Assembly (NCBI GenBank): GCA_035079385.1
Contig: JAVHKY010000061.1
Coordinates: 1,302,001 to 1,366,000, forward strand
Length of the DNA: 64,000 bases
Direction: 5' to 3'
Origin: Aspidiotus rigidus
Lineage: Eukaryota > Arthropoda > Insecta > Hemiptera > Diaspididae
A program made the translations under genes and the position numbers. The notes under the pieces are model-generated. The model ran no database searches, was not told where the DNA came from, and was given only the letters and a program-made list of their open reading frames with translations. This document shows positions 1 to 11,649 of this stretch, piece by piece (within the stretch, counting starts at the first letter, position 1; every line of letters starts with the position of its first letter).

Positions 1-11
1 TCTTAAATAAG

Positions 12-110
12 CTTCAAGTTTAAGCAAAACAAAATTTTATTTCAAGTTTAGGCGTCAAGTTTAAGCAAAAAGAAATTCTTTTTCGAGTTTAAGCCTTAAG
101 CTTAAGCCCT
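12..110. repeat. Iterated TTCAAGTTTAAGC-type words at window start
   Basis: The word TTCAAGTTTAAGC or a close variant occurs about five times in 100 bases (near 13, 41, 54, 83 and 95), separated by A/T-rich spacers. The layout resembles the iterated ends of the TIR elements elsewhere in this window, so it may be one end of another such element whose partner end lies outside. No coding sequence is visible. The rest of 111-1019 shows nothing I can identify and is probably Shab intron. Confidence 0.4.
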
Positions 111-1019
111 AAAATCGAATCGCTTACCACTCTTGCATGCAAGAGATTATAGAGAGAGCTTTCATTGAAGAGCTTGCAGCAATTCTGCTCAATATGATGA
201 ATGTTTTGTAAATTCTGGTTGAGAAGATATTATTTTTCTACACAAATGATTGTTACTTATGTGAGCACCTACATTGACAGAAAACTTGAACTCCATATTT
301 TTTAATAATTCATGAACTAATTTTATATTCTTTTTGTACCTCTACCCATCCGCAGTGTGATTTTCTCTATGTGTCTGAGGTAAGTCTGAAGGAGTGAAGA
401 TGAAATTATCTAGAGATTCGAAAATACACGCAACTGATGCAGTGATCTGTGAATTTCAAATCGCAATTTTTTCTTTGTGATAATTGTGCGTTACAAATGA
501 TTGCGTGTACCTACATAATTGAAATTTTCAATTATTTTGCTCAGTTCTCATTATACTGTACCTATTCAGTTTTAGTTTTTGAAATTGTTTTACTTCGCTG
601 CACTTACCTTTTGGTTTTTTCAACAGTAGTTTCCCCTCCCTTCTTAGCAAAAAGTCAAAATTGTAGCAAGCTGCAGTATTTCATCATTTGTTATGCATTG
701 GCGCTAAATAGACTTACTCGTAGTTTACGTTCTTTAGCGTATTTGTAGAAGTGCGGGTTCAACGATTACGTTTAGGAAGAAGAAAATTGCGCGCAAAAAT
801 TTAGAAGCAGTATGAGCGTAGTCACATTATTACCGGTCAAACATACTGCATAAAATTTTCCTGTAATGTTGAGTTGGCTGGTACAGCTAATTTGGCCCTT
901 TTCTTATGTCTAAATAGCGTCTAAATATGTTAGATTCCGCTTTTATTGCCTCCCTCGTACATAAAATTGGTGCAGGGTTAGGTTGCCTGTTTTTTAGGCT
1001 TACGTCTGGCTTTTTATCG

Positions 1020-1245
1020 AAACTCGTCTTTCAATAAAACTTGTACGCTTTACGCTGGCCAATAAACGCGTTTGCGTGGAGAATAATATTACATACATAC
1101 ACGCGCGTACGCGCTGGCCACTTACGCCTCTTTCTAAACATTAAATTTTGTTTGGGAGACCTAGGTTCAAACCTCGGTGAAGCCTATTTATTTCCAATAA
1201 TTTTTTCTTCTTCCTTTTGGCTCGTTGTTTTATACCTAAGTTTTT
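1020..1245 (+). repeat. tRNA-like SINE fragment
   Basis: A pol III B-box-like motif (GGTTCAAACCT) lies at 1164-1174, followed by CGGTGAAGCC and a T-rich tail. The upstream CTTGTACGCTTTACGCTGGCC block recurs in inverted orientation near 15255-15285. No intact tRNA cloverleaf can be drawn, so this is read as a degenerate tRNA-derived SINE and not a tRNA gene. Confidence 0.35.
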
Positions 1246-1269
1246 GATAGTGATTTAATTATTTTATAC

Positions 1270-4098
1270 TGAAACAAAGAAGTGAACTCTAAAATGAGTA
1301 GCAGATTACAAAAAAACACAATGAACACAGATGCCAAGCACTTTCGGTTAAACAACTTCCTTGAAAGTGTGAACAAATGGAAGCGACTGAACCCTAGATG
1401 AACGAAAACAGTGGAAATCAACTCAAAAATCATTATTGAACCAGCGAGTCATCGAAATGTGAATCATTCTCATAGACTAGTTTAATCCAACCCTCATCGG
1501 AAATACATATAAAACGGTGATGTTTTCGTTATTCCGGTGTTATATAATTTCAATAGTTTCTAAAGCCATGCGTTTGAAATACACATACGAGGTCTTCCTG
1601 CGGAGGAGGGCTCCAGACCCTCTTTGAACTTATGGCCACTTTCAATGAAATGATCGGCAAAGGCTGATTCACCCAAAATACCCTTCTCCCACGCCTTTTT
1701 TATGCTCAGCGATTCTTATTTGGAGCTGATGGCCAGTCATCCCTACATACGTAGACTCCAGAACAATCAGCGCAGGCTACACTGTATACACCACTCGCCT
1801 CGGTCAGTGGAATAGGATCCTTTAATTTCATCAATAACCTTTCTACTGTATCAAGGTTGTAAAAGGCCGGCCGGACCCAAGACGGAGGACACGGCCCAAA
1901 TGCAAAGAAAAACTGCCCAAGAAGGGAAGTCTGATCCAACGTTTTCTGCTACCTAGGTGTGAATCTCTGGCGAGGGAGGTGGTGAAAACGAGGCATTTCC
2001 TAGTAAGCATCCTCTGGACCATTAGGTCGATGTCCACTCTGACCTGATTCACTCTGGCCAGGTGCTTAATCGTTACAATTTCTTTCTAGGAAACATCTTG
2101 ACTCAAGGGAATATAAGTCAATCGACGAATCAAGCTATTGAAAGTAGCGATCTTCTGCGCAGCAGGAAAAAAAGACGATCTGTGGATTGCAATGTCGGTC
2201 GAAGTTCCTTCCCTATTTATGCCAAACTCATGAGCGCCATCTCTATTAAATATGGGTGAATCCAAAAAGTTCATTAATGCGCCACCAATTTCCAGAGTGA
2301 ATTTTATGGAAGAATATGCAAGGAACTCACTCAGGAGTTCTGCGGGACCGGTCCACGCGCATAATATGTTGTCTACGTACCTGTGCTAATAAAAGACATA
2401 ATTCAAAAACACCCAAATCAATCTCAAATTTGGACATAAACACTTCTGAAATTAACGAGCTCAAGAGAGAACCAATAGAGATCCCGACTTCTTCGAAGAA
2501 CTCGAAAAATTTTCCTTCAAATTTACAAAGATTAGGAGACCAACAAACTTTCAAAAGGTTGAAGAATTCCTCTAATTTCTCATGAGGAACACCAGATTTA
2601 ACGAGCGAATCGCCCGTATGATGGATAGCGACGGCCTTGAGGATTCGAGGACATAATCCTACAACATCAAATGAGCACAAAGTCGTTTCCGGAGGATGAC
2701 TTATATGTATCCTCCAGCCTCTCCGTCAAGGCACCTAAGTTCTTTACTGAGTAGGGAGAATTGAACTCTACTGGAACTTTAAATTGGCGGTCTATAAATT
2801 ATAACCACCAGAGATATACGAGAACTTCTCCATAATTACGACCGCATTACTTTTATCGGCCTTAGTAAGAATAAAGCACACCTCCCAGACCTTCCTCTTC
2901 AAGCCTTTGATTACATCGCTACTAACGTTACTTATGCGGGGGAGGACAGTGTCGCAGACATTTCGGCGCACTTTTTTTTGGATATTCACACCAGGTCCAA
3001 TCATCACCGCCAAATCAGCTACTACATTAGCAGGGTCTCTTGATTCTCAAAAGAGGGTAGCCCAAATTTTAATCCCTTCTCCAAAAGGTTTAATTCATCA
3101 CAATGAAACCTAACTTTACCCTAATTGATGATACTCGGCTAGAGTTGCTGGACAATATTATCCTCGTCACAGTCTTTTTTCTCAGCCATAGCTTTTGAGC
3201 TCTTCACGATTCTTCATTTCTTTTAAATTTCGTTCAAGTACGCGACAATCGCCGTTAACGGATTTTATGAGTGCATCGAACTCACTAGGGTGAAGGAGGC
3301 AAGAACGCTTTGAATGTACCAAAAGATTGAATCTTGTAGTAACGTGAAGCTATCCATATCACGTGCTTAGTTCTGTTCTAAATCCATTTGATCTTTATGT
3401 AACTTCCCAGCTTTTTGGTAGTGGAATCGCAATCTGAGTAAAACTGACATTTCACGAAGCTAGTCTTAGATGGAATTGAAGACACATGCGCAAAAACCAG
3501 ATGTGGGAAGAATAAGACACACGTTGGGTCTGATTATTGATGAAATTAAAGGATCCTATTCCACTGACCGAGGCGAGTGGTGTGTACAGTGTAGCCTGCG
3601 CTGATTGTTCTGGAGTCTACGTATGTAGGGATGACTGGCCATCAGCTCCAAATAAGAATCGCTGAGCATAAAAAAGGCGTGGGAGAAGGGTATTTTAGAT
3701 GAGTCAGCCTTTGCCGATCATTTCATTGAAAGTGGCCATAAGTTCAAAGAGGGTCTTGGAGCCCTTCTCCGCAGGAAAACCTCGTATGTGTATTTCAAAC
3801 GCATGGCTTTAGAAACTATTGAAATTATATAACACCGGAATAACGAAAACATCACCGTTTTATATTCCTGATGAGGGTTGGATTGAACTAGTCTATGAGA
3901 ATGATTCACATTTCGATGACTCGCTGGTTCAATAATGATTTTTGAGTTGATTTCCACTGTTTTCGTTCATCTAGGGTCCAGTCGCTTCCATTTGTTCACA
4001 CTTTCAAGGAAGTTGTTTAACCGAAAGTGCTTGGCAGCTGTGTTCATTGTGTTTTTTTGTGATCTGCTACTCATTTTAGAGTCCACTTCTTTGTTTCA
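1270..4098 (-). mobile_element. Penelope-like element with inverted terminal arms
   Basis: Two long inverted copies flank a reverse-transcriptase body: left arm about 1270-1837, right arm about 3534-4098 (~565 bp each, nearly identical with small indels). Each arm carries the end of the GIY-YIG endonuclease region and the 3' untranslated part. The body between them reads on the minus strand as a Penelope-type RT. Penelope-like elements are known for pseudo-LTRs in direct or inverted orientation, which fits. The element lies in presumed Shab intron sequence. Internal stops and frameshifts show it is dead. Confidence 0.75.
1440..3013 (-). pseudogene. Penelope-type reverse transcriptase/GIY-YIG remnant
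   Basis: Read from 3013 downward on the minus strand, the order is: an N-terminal segment containing LTKADKSNAVVIMEK (the conserved PLE block before the palm); SFDVVGLCP (RT motif A, catalytic Asp kept) near 2650-2680; GISIGSLLSSLISEVFMSKF (motif B, with Ser where Pro is usual); and motif C at 2368-2379 as YVDN, where the usual YVDD has lost its second Asp. Thumb-like sequence and a GIY-YIG part (SGVYSVACADCSGVYV) follow near 1740-1830. The pieces sit in different frames with stops, so no functional enzyme is encoded. Identification rests on motif order; family assignment within PLEs is not possible by eye. Confidence 0.75.
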
Positions 4099-4328
4099 AT
4101 GTGTACAACCATAAAATTCAAGAAACATTGATTCTATATTTTATATTATTTTTTCATTTTTTTTGTCGGTATTTCCAAATTGATTTTTTTTTTTAATGTA
4201 GGTACTACCATTAAAAGATTGATACGAGCAATCAGACGAATAACCGATCAATTATTCTCATTCCTCCACACTTGTAGTATTTGTAGTATTGGTACTTATT
4301 TGTGTAAGAAAATCGTCACGATTTCTTT

Positions 4329-4912
4329 AAAAATCACGGCAGAGCCTCTGTCTTGCCTCAATCTGTTCTATAGGGCGTATTCGGATGATTTGTGATAAGG
4401 GTTAGTACACGTCATTACAGGCGTCATCATGAGTAATACGCGCAACTCGAATAGAACTTTTGATTGACGTGTTTCGTCAGATCAGTTTTCATCTCCATGC
4501 GAATCGCATCTTCATTTGTGTATTTATTATAGTTGTATTTTCGTGATTCGTTAATTATTTACCGCAAAGCGAGATCATTCGTTTTTAATTTATAAGATAT
4601 TCTTCAAAAAAAATCAAAAATTACCGATTTGATGATTGCACTGTTTATTGGTTAGGTACAATAATCAAAAACGAATGATCTCGCTTTGCGGTAAATAACG
4701 AATCACGAAAATACAACTATAATAAATACACAAATGAAGATGCGATTCGCATGGAGATGAAAACTGATCTGACGAAACACGTCAATCAAAAGTTCTATTC
4801 GAGTTGCGCGTATTACTCATGATGACGCCTGTAATGACGTGTACTAACCCTTATCACAAATCATCCGAATACGCCCTATAGAACAGGTTGAGGCAACTGC
4901 CGTGATTTTTGA
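4329..4912. repeat. Long fold-back repeat (arms ~255 bp)
   Basis: Left arm ~4329-4590 and right arm ~4663-4912 are near-identical inverted copies around a ~72-base centre. They differ by one ~12-base indel and few substitutions. I see no coding sequence. This is probably a non-autonomous fold-back element or MITE. The high arm identity suggests recent origin or ongoing gene conversion. Confidence 0.8.
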
Positions 4913-4988
4913 TGACGATTTTCTTACATTTGTATCTAGAAAAAAGTATTATAATTCATTTAATTCGCCACTGCTGAAGAGGTTATGT

Positions 4989-5438
4989 GTATACTGCCGT
5001 ACAAAGGTGAATTGGCCTACCCTTTATGCAAGAACAACGATCATGGGGAAGTATCAAAACGAGTCGAAAAATGTGACCCGGTCTACGAGTGGAAACCCCG
5101 GGTTTCCGTGTTTCCACCCGTAGACCGGGTCACAAATATGTTCGGAAGAAAATCAGATCACTATAATATTGTTCTCCAAATTCAGTTTCCAATTTAGAAT
5201 TCAATTACAGTAATAATTTCCTTCAACAAGTTCTCGATTCTCGGATACGGCACATCCCAATGTATAAAATGGACGTATATGCAATCGATTGTGATAATAG
5301 TGATGCGTGATTAGAAAGCTTCATTAGTTACTAACATTCTTACTACACATTGCGCGGAAGAACTCGTTTCGGTGATCGTTGTTTCTTGTATATGTACGTA
5401 CCTATACATACGTCAATTTAACTTTGTACGGCAGTATA
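4989..5438. mobile_element. TIR element, copy 1 (related copy at 47.33 kb)
   Basis: The ends are inverted repeats of about 24 bases (TACTGCCGTACAAAGGTGAA at the left, its complement at the right), flanked by TA. The interior is non-coding. A diverged second copy of the same sequence lies at 47331-47712. TA flanks would suit a Tc1/mariner-type MITE, but that is inference. Confidence 0.55.
5072..5133. repeat. Perfect-stem hairpin in TIR element
   Basis: Arms 5072-5096 and 5109-5133 (25 bp; a single base around the centre of each arm differs) can pair around a GC-rich 12-base loop. The stem is built on TGTGACCCGGTCTAC. It lies inside the 4989-5438 TIR element and is absent from the 47.3-kb copy, so it was acquired by this copy or lost from the other. 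Confidence 0.7.
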
Positions 5439-5789
5439 GGTATTTCCAAATATTTCTTCTTCAATTCCAACTTTTCACACAATTTGTGCGAAGTATGGTT
5501 TCCCCCGTGGTCTAATTGAAGAGTTGATTCTATCAATTTTTTTATAGTTTCTCTTGTGGTCTGAGGGACCATGAATAATAAATTGATAGAATCAAAATAA
5601 ATTTTTTTATATGATCTTTTTAGCGGCGAGGTTATGTCATAAAATTGTGTCATTGTATAATTTGTTGAATGCTATTTCGATAAATTGAACATGTTATTAT
5701 TCAGACAGATGAAACAACTACCTATTTAAAAAAATTATTACGAATGAAAAAAGAAGTAAAAAAAAATTACAGACAAAAAATTTTATGCA

Positions 5790-5905
5790 AAGAAGTTTCA
5801 GCAGGGCTCGAACCAGGGTTGAAATGAGAAAACTTGAAGTTGTAGAGAAACATAATGTGTGTGGTTAGCAACAATGCTCACGCGCTGTAGAAGCGTGACT
5901 ACAGA
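5790..5905 (-). repeat. tRNA-like SINE fragment (minus strand)
   Basis: On the minus strand a B-box-like GGTTCGAGCCC (complement of 5804-5814) is followed by a T-rich tail. About 70 bases upstream is GCGTGAGCATTGTTGCTAAC, which could be a degraded A-box region. No intact tRNA fold is seen. Probably a tRNA-derived SINE. The stretch 5906-6397 shows nothing identifiable. Confidence 0.35.
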
Positions 5906-6404
5906 CACGCTTACCTACTTTATACCATCGACACACTTGTATTGAATTGTGGTTGGTTGCAAGGCTGTTGGCCAAAATTAGCGTAAAAGAGGCTGTCGCG
6001 TGTGTGAGCTTAGAATACAATGTTGAGCGGGTCTGTGGGACCAAAGCTGAATAAAAAAGAAAATAAAATTGTTGAAGGTGGGACTTTTTTTCTCAAAATA
6101 GAAACTCAGGAATCACGAAAAAAAAAGACCCTGGGCGGTTAAGAATAATTCTGCAAAAAAGATAAAAAAATTGAACATTAAAAATGATGTATGAACATAA
6201 AAGAAGGGTATTAAACAAACAAACAAAAAAAACGAAAAAATCAGGAAAAACGAATACTTTGACCAAAAAGTTGATGCTTACCAAAAAAATATTATTATAT
6301 AATTATAGGTATATGTAGGCCTAAACTACGATGAAAATCTGAAAATTATATGTATTATTATACTCTGTTCACGTTAAGAAAGTAGTACTTCGTACTGCTT
6401 CAGG

Positions 6405-6701
6405 TAGAGCCCTATAAATACGAGTGAGGACATGGTCCGCCATATTCAGTCGTTACATCATCATTTATCTACATAGCTCCCTATTCAGATGAGGAATTTG
6501 TGTAATTAGTGAAGCTATTTTGTATTTCGCAATAGTGTTGAGTCTTGCACTTTGCTTTGGCATTTATTCTAGTATGTTCTCTTATTATTTTCAAATCATG
6601 ATAAATGTTATCAGTCATTAGAATAGGAGACTTTGAAAATAGTGATGACGTAATGACTGCATATGGCGGCCTATGTCCTCACTCGTATTTATAGGGCTCT
6701 A
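6405..6701. mobile_element. Short TIR element (MITE) with CTTCAG flanks
   Basis: Inverted repeats of ~65 bases begin TAGAGCCCTATAAATACGAG at the left and end with the complement at 6701. The sequence CTTCAG occurs immediately outside both ends (6398-6403 and 6702-6707) and is a plausible target duplication, with one extra base at the left. The interior has no reading frame of note. Superfamily not assignable by eye. Confidence 0.6.
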
Positions 6702-7758
6702 CTTCAGATTGCGCTGACAGCACTTTCAACCGAATGCACACAGATGCTACTCTAATATGTCATCTACTAGTCAGTTTCTGATTTAATATGCGATATATCT
6801 CGACGCGGAGAAGTCTGACCCATTAAGAGTCACGATGCTTTGAGGTCTTGTAGCTCAAAAGAAGAAGTTGGTATAATTCAAAGTCCAGAATGAGTTGTAC
6901 TATAAGTATTCCTCGTGTCCAGAAATACGAGAAAAAGATCGTCTTTCTGATGCCAAACTTTCAAATAGTCTGAGTCAAAACTCAAGATGCGCCGTGGTCT
7001 TCTTGAAGAGCCGGAATATGGGATGTAGCCACGACCTCTCTGCACCAGTGAAGAGGTTGATTTTAAATTTCCCAATGATTGTCTGTTTCATTTTTTCGTA
7101 GTCTTTGCTCTCCAAACACTTATGTAGGCGGACCATTTATCGACGTGAATGTGTGAACTAGTGTCGCAATGCGTACCAATTTAGGAGGAACTTGAAAAGG
7201 ATACAGTTGCATGATTAATTTTTTGTCGAGACCTTAAAAGTGACTGAATTTGGGAGCACTATTGATTCCTAATTACGTGTACAGTGCATATGTTGTAAGT
7301 CATTGTACGCGGGCAGAAGACATTGTGTGTGCCCCAAGATCACACTTGATGCTATATTTTGTTCAAACGCCTTTCCTTTTCGTGCCATTTGATATTTCCC
7401 GCTGGTAAAATGTGACATTTTTTTTAAGACATCATTTCTTTCATCAAAATTGAACAATTTCATCTTATTTTCTCTTTGAAATAGAATTGTTCGCTGATTT
7501 CCCTATGAGTAATCTTCCTAATCACAAAGCTTTGGACGAAAACAAAAGCTTAAACGGCGACGACTCGAACGCTGACCGTTTGAAATTACTACAAATTTAT
7601 TATAAAATATAATTTTACTATGTACCTGTAGACAGTACGCGCGCGAGTTGTCATACGAATAACTTATGCTTTGTACTTAGGTAGAGATAGCTTTTGCAGC
7701 TTAAATCACAACACTCCCTTCTCTCTCTGAAACAAATTTTTGCAATACACTCATCTCT

Positions 7759-9055
7759 AGAATTAATTCGGTTCTCTAAAATGTGACCAGAAACATCTAA
7801 CGACGACATACTCAACGATTAAAACGTACGGAGTAATTTGAATAGAGCCACAGAAATGAAAAAACACCGGAGCGCTTTCGATTAAAAAACCATTGTCAAC
7901 GGGGACGTGAAAGCAACTGAACCAACTCCGGCCGGCAACAAGAACTACCGACGAGGACATGACTGAACTAGCGAGTCATCACAATGTGAATCATACTCGT
8001 AAACTAATTCAATCAAACCCTCATCATGTATGTACCTGTTGAGCACATTTAGGTTATCATTATTCAGATGGCGAATAATTTCGATGTGTTCTAGGAATAA
8101 TTTCGATGTGTTCTAGCGCGGTACGTTTGAAAGCCGAGGACTCTCTATGGAGGAGGGACTGAGATCCCTCTATGAAACCATGGCCAGTGGTAATAAGATG
8201 GTCCGCAAATGCCGAATCACCCAATTTCTTCTTTTCCCACGCCTTCCTATGCTCATCTATTCTAATTTTGAGCTGACGTCCAGTCTCGCCTATATAGATT
8301 CCATTACAATCGTTACACTCAATTTTGTAAACCCCGCTTCTTTCGACCAGTGGGATGGGGTCCTTTAACTTAACGAACAAGCTTTTTACAGTCTTCAGAT
8401 TGTAAAACACTGGCCGAAACCCAAATGGGCGGAGGACACGACCTAATTGGGAAGAAAATTTCCCCAAAAACGGCCAACGTTTCCTACTATCTGACGCTGG
8501 ATTACGGGGGAGGGAGGACTCGGAAATGCCTTGATTCCACTACCTCCCTCCCATCTATATAGGCGAGACTGGACGTCAGCTCAAAATTAGAATAGATGAG
8601 CATAGGAAGGCGTGGGAAAAGAAGAAATTGGGTGATTCGGCATTTGCGGACCATCTTATTACCACTGGCCATGGTTTCATAGAGGGATCTCAGTCCCTCC
8701 TCCATAGAGAGTCCTCGGCTTTCAAACGTACCGCGCTAGAACACATCGAAATTATTCCTAGAACACATCGAAATTATTCGCCATCTGAATAATGATAACC
8801 TAAATGTGCTCAACAGGTACATACATGATGAGGGTTTGATTGAATTAGTTTACGAGTATGATTCACATTGTGATGACTCGCTAGTTCAGTCATGTCCTCG
8901 TCGGTAGTTCTTGTTGCCGGCCGGAGTTGGTTCAGTTGCTTTCACGTCCCCGTTGACAATGGTTTTTTAATCGAAAGCGCTCCGGTGTTTTTTCATTTCT
9001 GTGGCTCTATTCAAATTACTCCGTACGTTTTAATCGTTGAGTATGTCGTCGTTAG
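7759..9055. mobile_element. Fold-back Penelope-like element, 504-bp arms
   Basis: Left arm 7796-8299 and right arm 8553-9056 are inverted copies of exactly the same length (504 bases) with very high identity: a 55-residue frame reads identically from both. The unpaired centre (8300-8552) completes the GIY-YIG reading frame of the left arm. ACACTCATCTCT occurs at 7747-7758 and again at 9056-9067 and looks like a 12-base target duplication. A 37-base unpaired tail (7759-7795) extends the left end, as the tail extension does in Penelope-like elements. No RT is present, so this is a non-autonomous double 3'-end insertion. Confidence 0.75.
8060..8467 (-). pseudogene. GIY-YIG endonuclease fragment of Penelope-like element
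   Basis: This 135-residue open frame on the minus strand contains the GIY-YIG core SGVYKIECNDCNGIYIGETG, followed by RIDEHRKAW and the conserved FADHLITTGHGF segment, ending near HRNYSPSE. GIY-YIG domains nick DNA, and in Penelope-like elements one is fused downstream of the RT. Here the frame opens with the linker (MGKFSSQLGRVLR) and lacks any RT, so it is a 5'-truncated piece and not a gene. The GIY-YIG motif itself is intact, unlike in the 1.3-4.1 kb copy. A truncated inverted copy of the same domain lies in the right arm. Confidence 0.75.
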
Positions 9056-9153
9056 ACACTCATCTCTATTTATTTCATCCTCTCTCAATCCTATTTCGAT
9101 ATGTTTCGTGTTATGTTTTCTCTCTTTTTGTCCATCATTCTCATTTTACTATG

Positions 9154-9287
<134 letters not shown>

Positions 9288-9853
9288 AACCTTGTCACCT
9301 TTTCAAAATAATTTTCTTGTAACCACATTTTCTTCGACTCGCAGCATCATCCCATTTTGTGTGTTTCCTCACTCTGATTGATAAATTCAAAAAATAATTA
9401 AATTTAGGGAAAAATATAAATCACTGGTACATAGCATTTTTACCAGGTCCTTTGATGATTCTCGAAATTTTAGCGCAACAGACATTATTCTATTGGTCCG
9501 ATGCTCACTGCTATAATTTCTTGTTTTATATTACTCGTACGATCAATAATTTTTAATGGCAGGTTCCTATAGTCGTCTACCATTTTTTCCGTTATACAGT
9601 CGTTTTTACAAGAACCCATCGCATACGTGGTTTTCATGGCGTGCGTAAACGTAATCGAGAATGCTCGTGAGAGTGCTAGTGTGTGCGTCAAACAAACACG
9701 ATGCAATTTTTGAATTTTATCTCTGAATATACATACAGTATTATGCAAAACATTATTTTTGATGCATTAATTTATTATTGACGCGAGATGACTGAATGCG
9801 GATAGTGTAAGTAATATACCCATCCCCCCTCAAAAAAATAGAAAAATGAATAA

Positions 9854-9854
<1 letters not shown>

Positions 9855-9926
<72 letters not shown>
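9855..9926. repeat. (AAT)n microsatellite
   Basis: Uninterrupted AAT trinucleotide repeat followed by a short (CAT)n run. Asn/Ile/Tyr homopolymer frames here are artefacts. Confidence 0.95.
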
Positions 9927-10269
9927 CATCATCATCATCATTTTTGTCATCTCCTGTCAAATCTCATTAATCGTTTCATCACTTTTGAATTACGTGCTAT
10001 GATTAGTGCCTATTCAAACTTGTCTGCTTATTTGTGCCTATGATCTAGGCACAAACAAATAAGAAAATTTGTATTTCAGTTTCGCTTTTTAGATACTGTG
10101 TACATGATTGATTATTAATGTAAGAGCTTTTTCGTTGGCTTGAAAGCACGTAGTATACATTTTTTCAAAGTCACATAAATATATTATTTTGAAAAACACC
10201 GAGAAAAAATTGTGTTCATAACGATTACTCATTTATGGTTCTACATTATTATAGGAGTAGAACGAGTAG

Positions 10270-10400
<131 letters not shown>

Positions 10401-10555
10401 CGGTTGAGGTTCCTACTCTTTTTTTTTCTTTCTTTTCGCTGAATTTTTCTTCCTCTAAATTTTACTCGTGGGTACCTATGTAGGTTATTTTATGTGTCTA
10501 AATTGTGCGCGCTACGTTACACATCGGAAATACTTAGGTACTTACTTCTTTCCAG

Positions 10556-11411
10556 GTGATAGCCATGATTTCGATTCTATTCATCATTCTATCAACAATC
10601 GCCTTAACGTTAAATACGATGCCTTCGATGCAGATAAAAACAGTAACGGCGGAAAACGCTTCGGTTCAAGATAATCCTCAGTTAGCTATGGTAGAAGCAG
10701 TCTGTATAACTTGGTTCACTTTAGAGTACGTCTTGCGATTCAGCGCTTCTCCCAATAAATGGAAGTTCTTCAAAGGAGGTCTAAACGTTATCGACTTGTT
10801 AGCGATACTTCCGTACTACGTTTCTCTATTTTTGGTCGAAACTAATAAGAACGCTACTGATTCGTTCCAAGAAATCAGACGAGTGATACAAATTTTTCGC
10901 ATCATGAGAATTTTAAGGATATTGAAATTGGCGAGGCATTCGACTGGACTTCAAAGTTTGGGATTCACTTTGCGTAATTCGTATAAAGAACTCGGTCTCC
11001 TTATGTTATTTCTCGCGATGGGCGTTCTTATATTTTCTAGTTTAGCGTACTTCGCTGAAAAAGACGAAGAGCATACGAAATTCGTATCCATTCCGGAGAC
11101 GTTTTGGTGGGCCGGCATTACAATGACCACAGTCGGTTACGGCGATATCTATCCCACCACCTCTTTAGGTAAAGTTATCGGTGGGGTATGCTGTATATGC
11201 GGTGTACTGGTGATCGCCCTGCCAATTCCTATCATAGTAAATAATTTTGCGGAATTTTACAAGAATCAGATGAGAAGAGAAAAAGCTCTCAAACGCAGAG
11301 AGGCTCTTGAGCGTGCCAAACGTGAAGGCAGCATAGTATCGTTTCATCATATCAACCTTCGAGACGCTTTTGCCAAAAGTATGGATCTCATTGATGTAAT
11401 TATCGATTCCG
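10556..11411 (+). CDS. Shab: Shab core exon, S1-S6 and pore
   Basis: A single exon encodes nearly the whole membrane domain. The acceptor ends TTCCAG at 10555 and the donor is GTAAGT from 11412. In the exon's own residue numbering, S1 is ~1-21 ([17 protein letters not shown]), S2 ~45-65, S3 ~78-95, S4 ~107-132 with repeated Arg/Lys every third residue ([15 protein letters not shown]), S5 ~147-170, the selectivity filter TVGYGD at 192-197, and S6 ~208-235 with the Pro-Ile-Pro hinge ([11 protein letters not shown]). The post-S6 segment [20 protein letters not shown] and [19 protein letters not shown] are hallmark Shab sequence. The exon ends one base into a codon. The open frame beyond 11411 (to 11491) is intron read-through. 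Confidence 0.97.
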
Positions 11412-11649
11412 GTAAGTTGAATCTAAACAATCCCATCATTAAGTCGATTAATTGTTGTCAATTGGTTGTTGTGCATAGATGTATTATCTGAATTTTACTC
11501 CATATAGGATGCGAATGGGATTTCGGACTAAATTTGTTATAGCTCAAAAATGCGAAACGTTAGGTGTATACACAAAAATTAATTATAAAAGGTTCTTACG
11601 TAGTATTTTACTATTAAACCAGTTAAAACGTAAAGACGGCCCTAAATAC

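Noticed and set aside
9753..10043. Poly-Asn, poly-Ile and poly-Tyr frames
   Set aside because: Translations of the (AAT)n microsatellite on both strands.
11412..11491. Continuation of the Shab core frame to a stop at 11491
   Set aside because: A strong GTAAGT donor ends the exon at 11411, and the extra residues do not resemble Shab.
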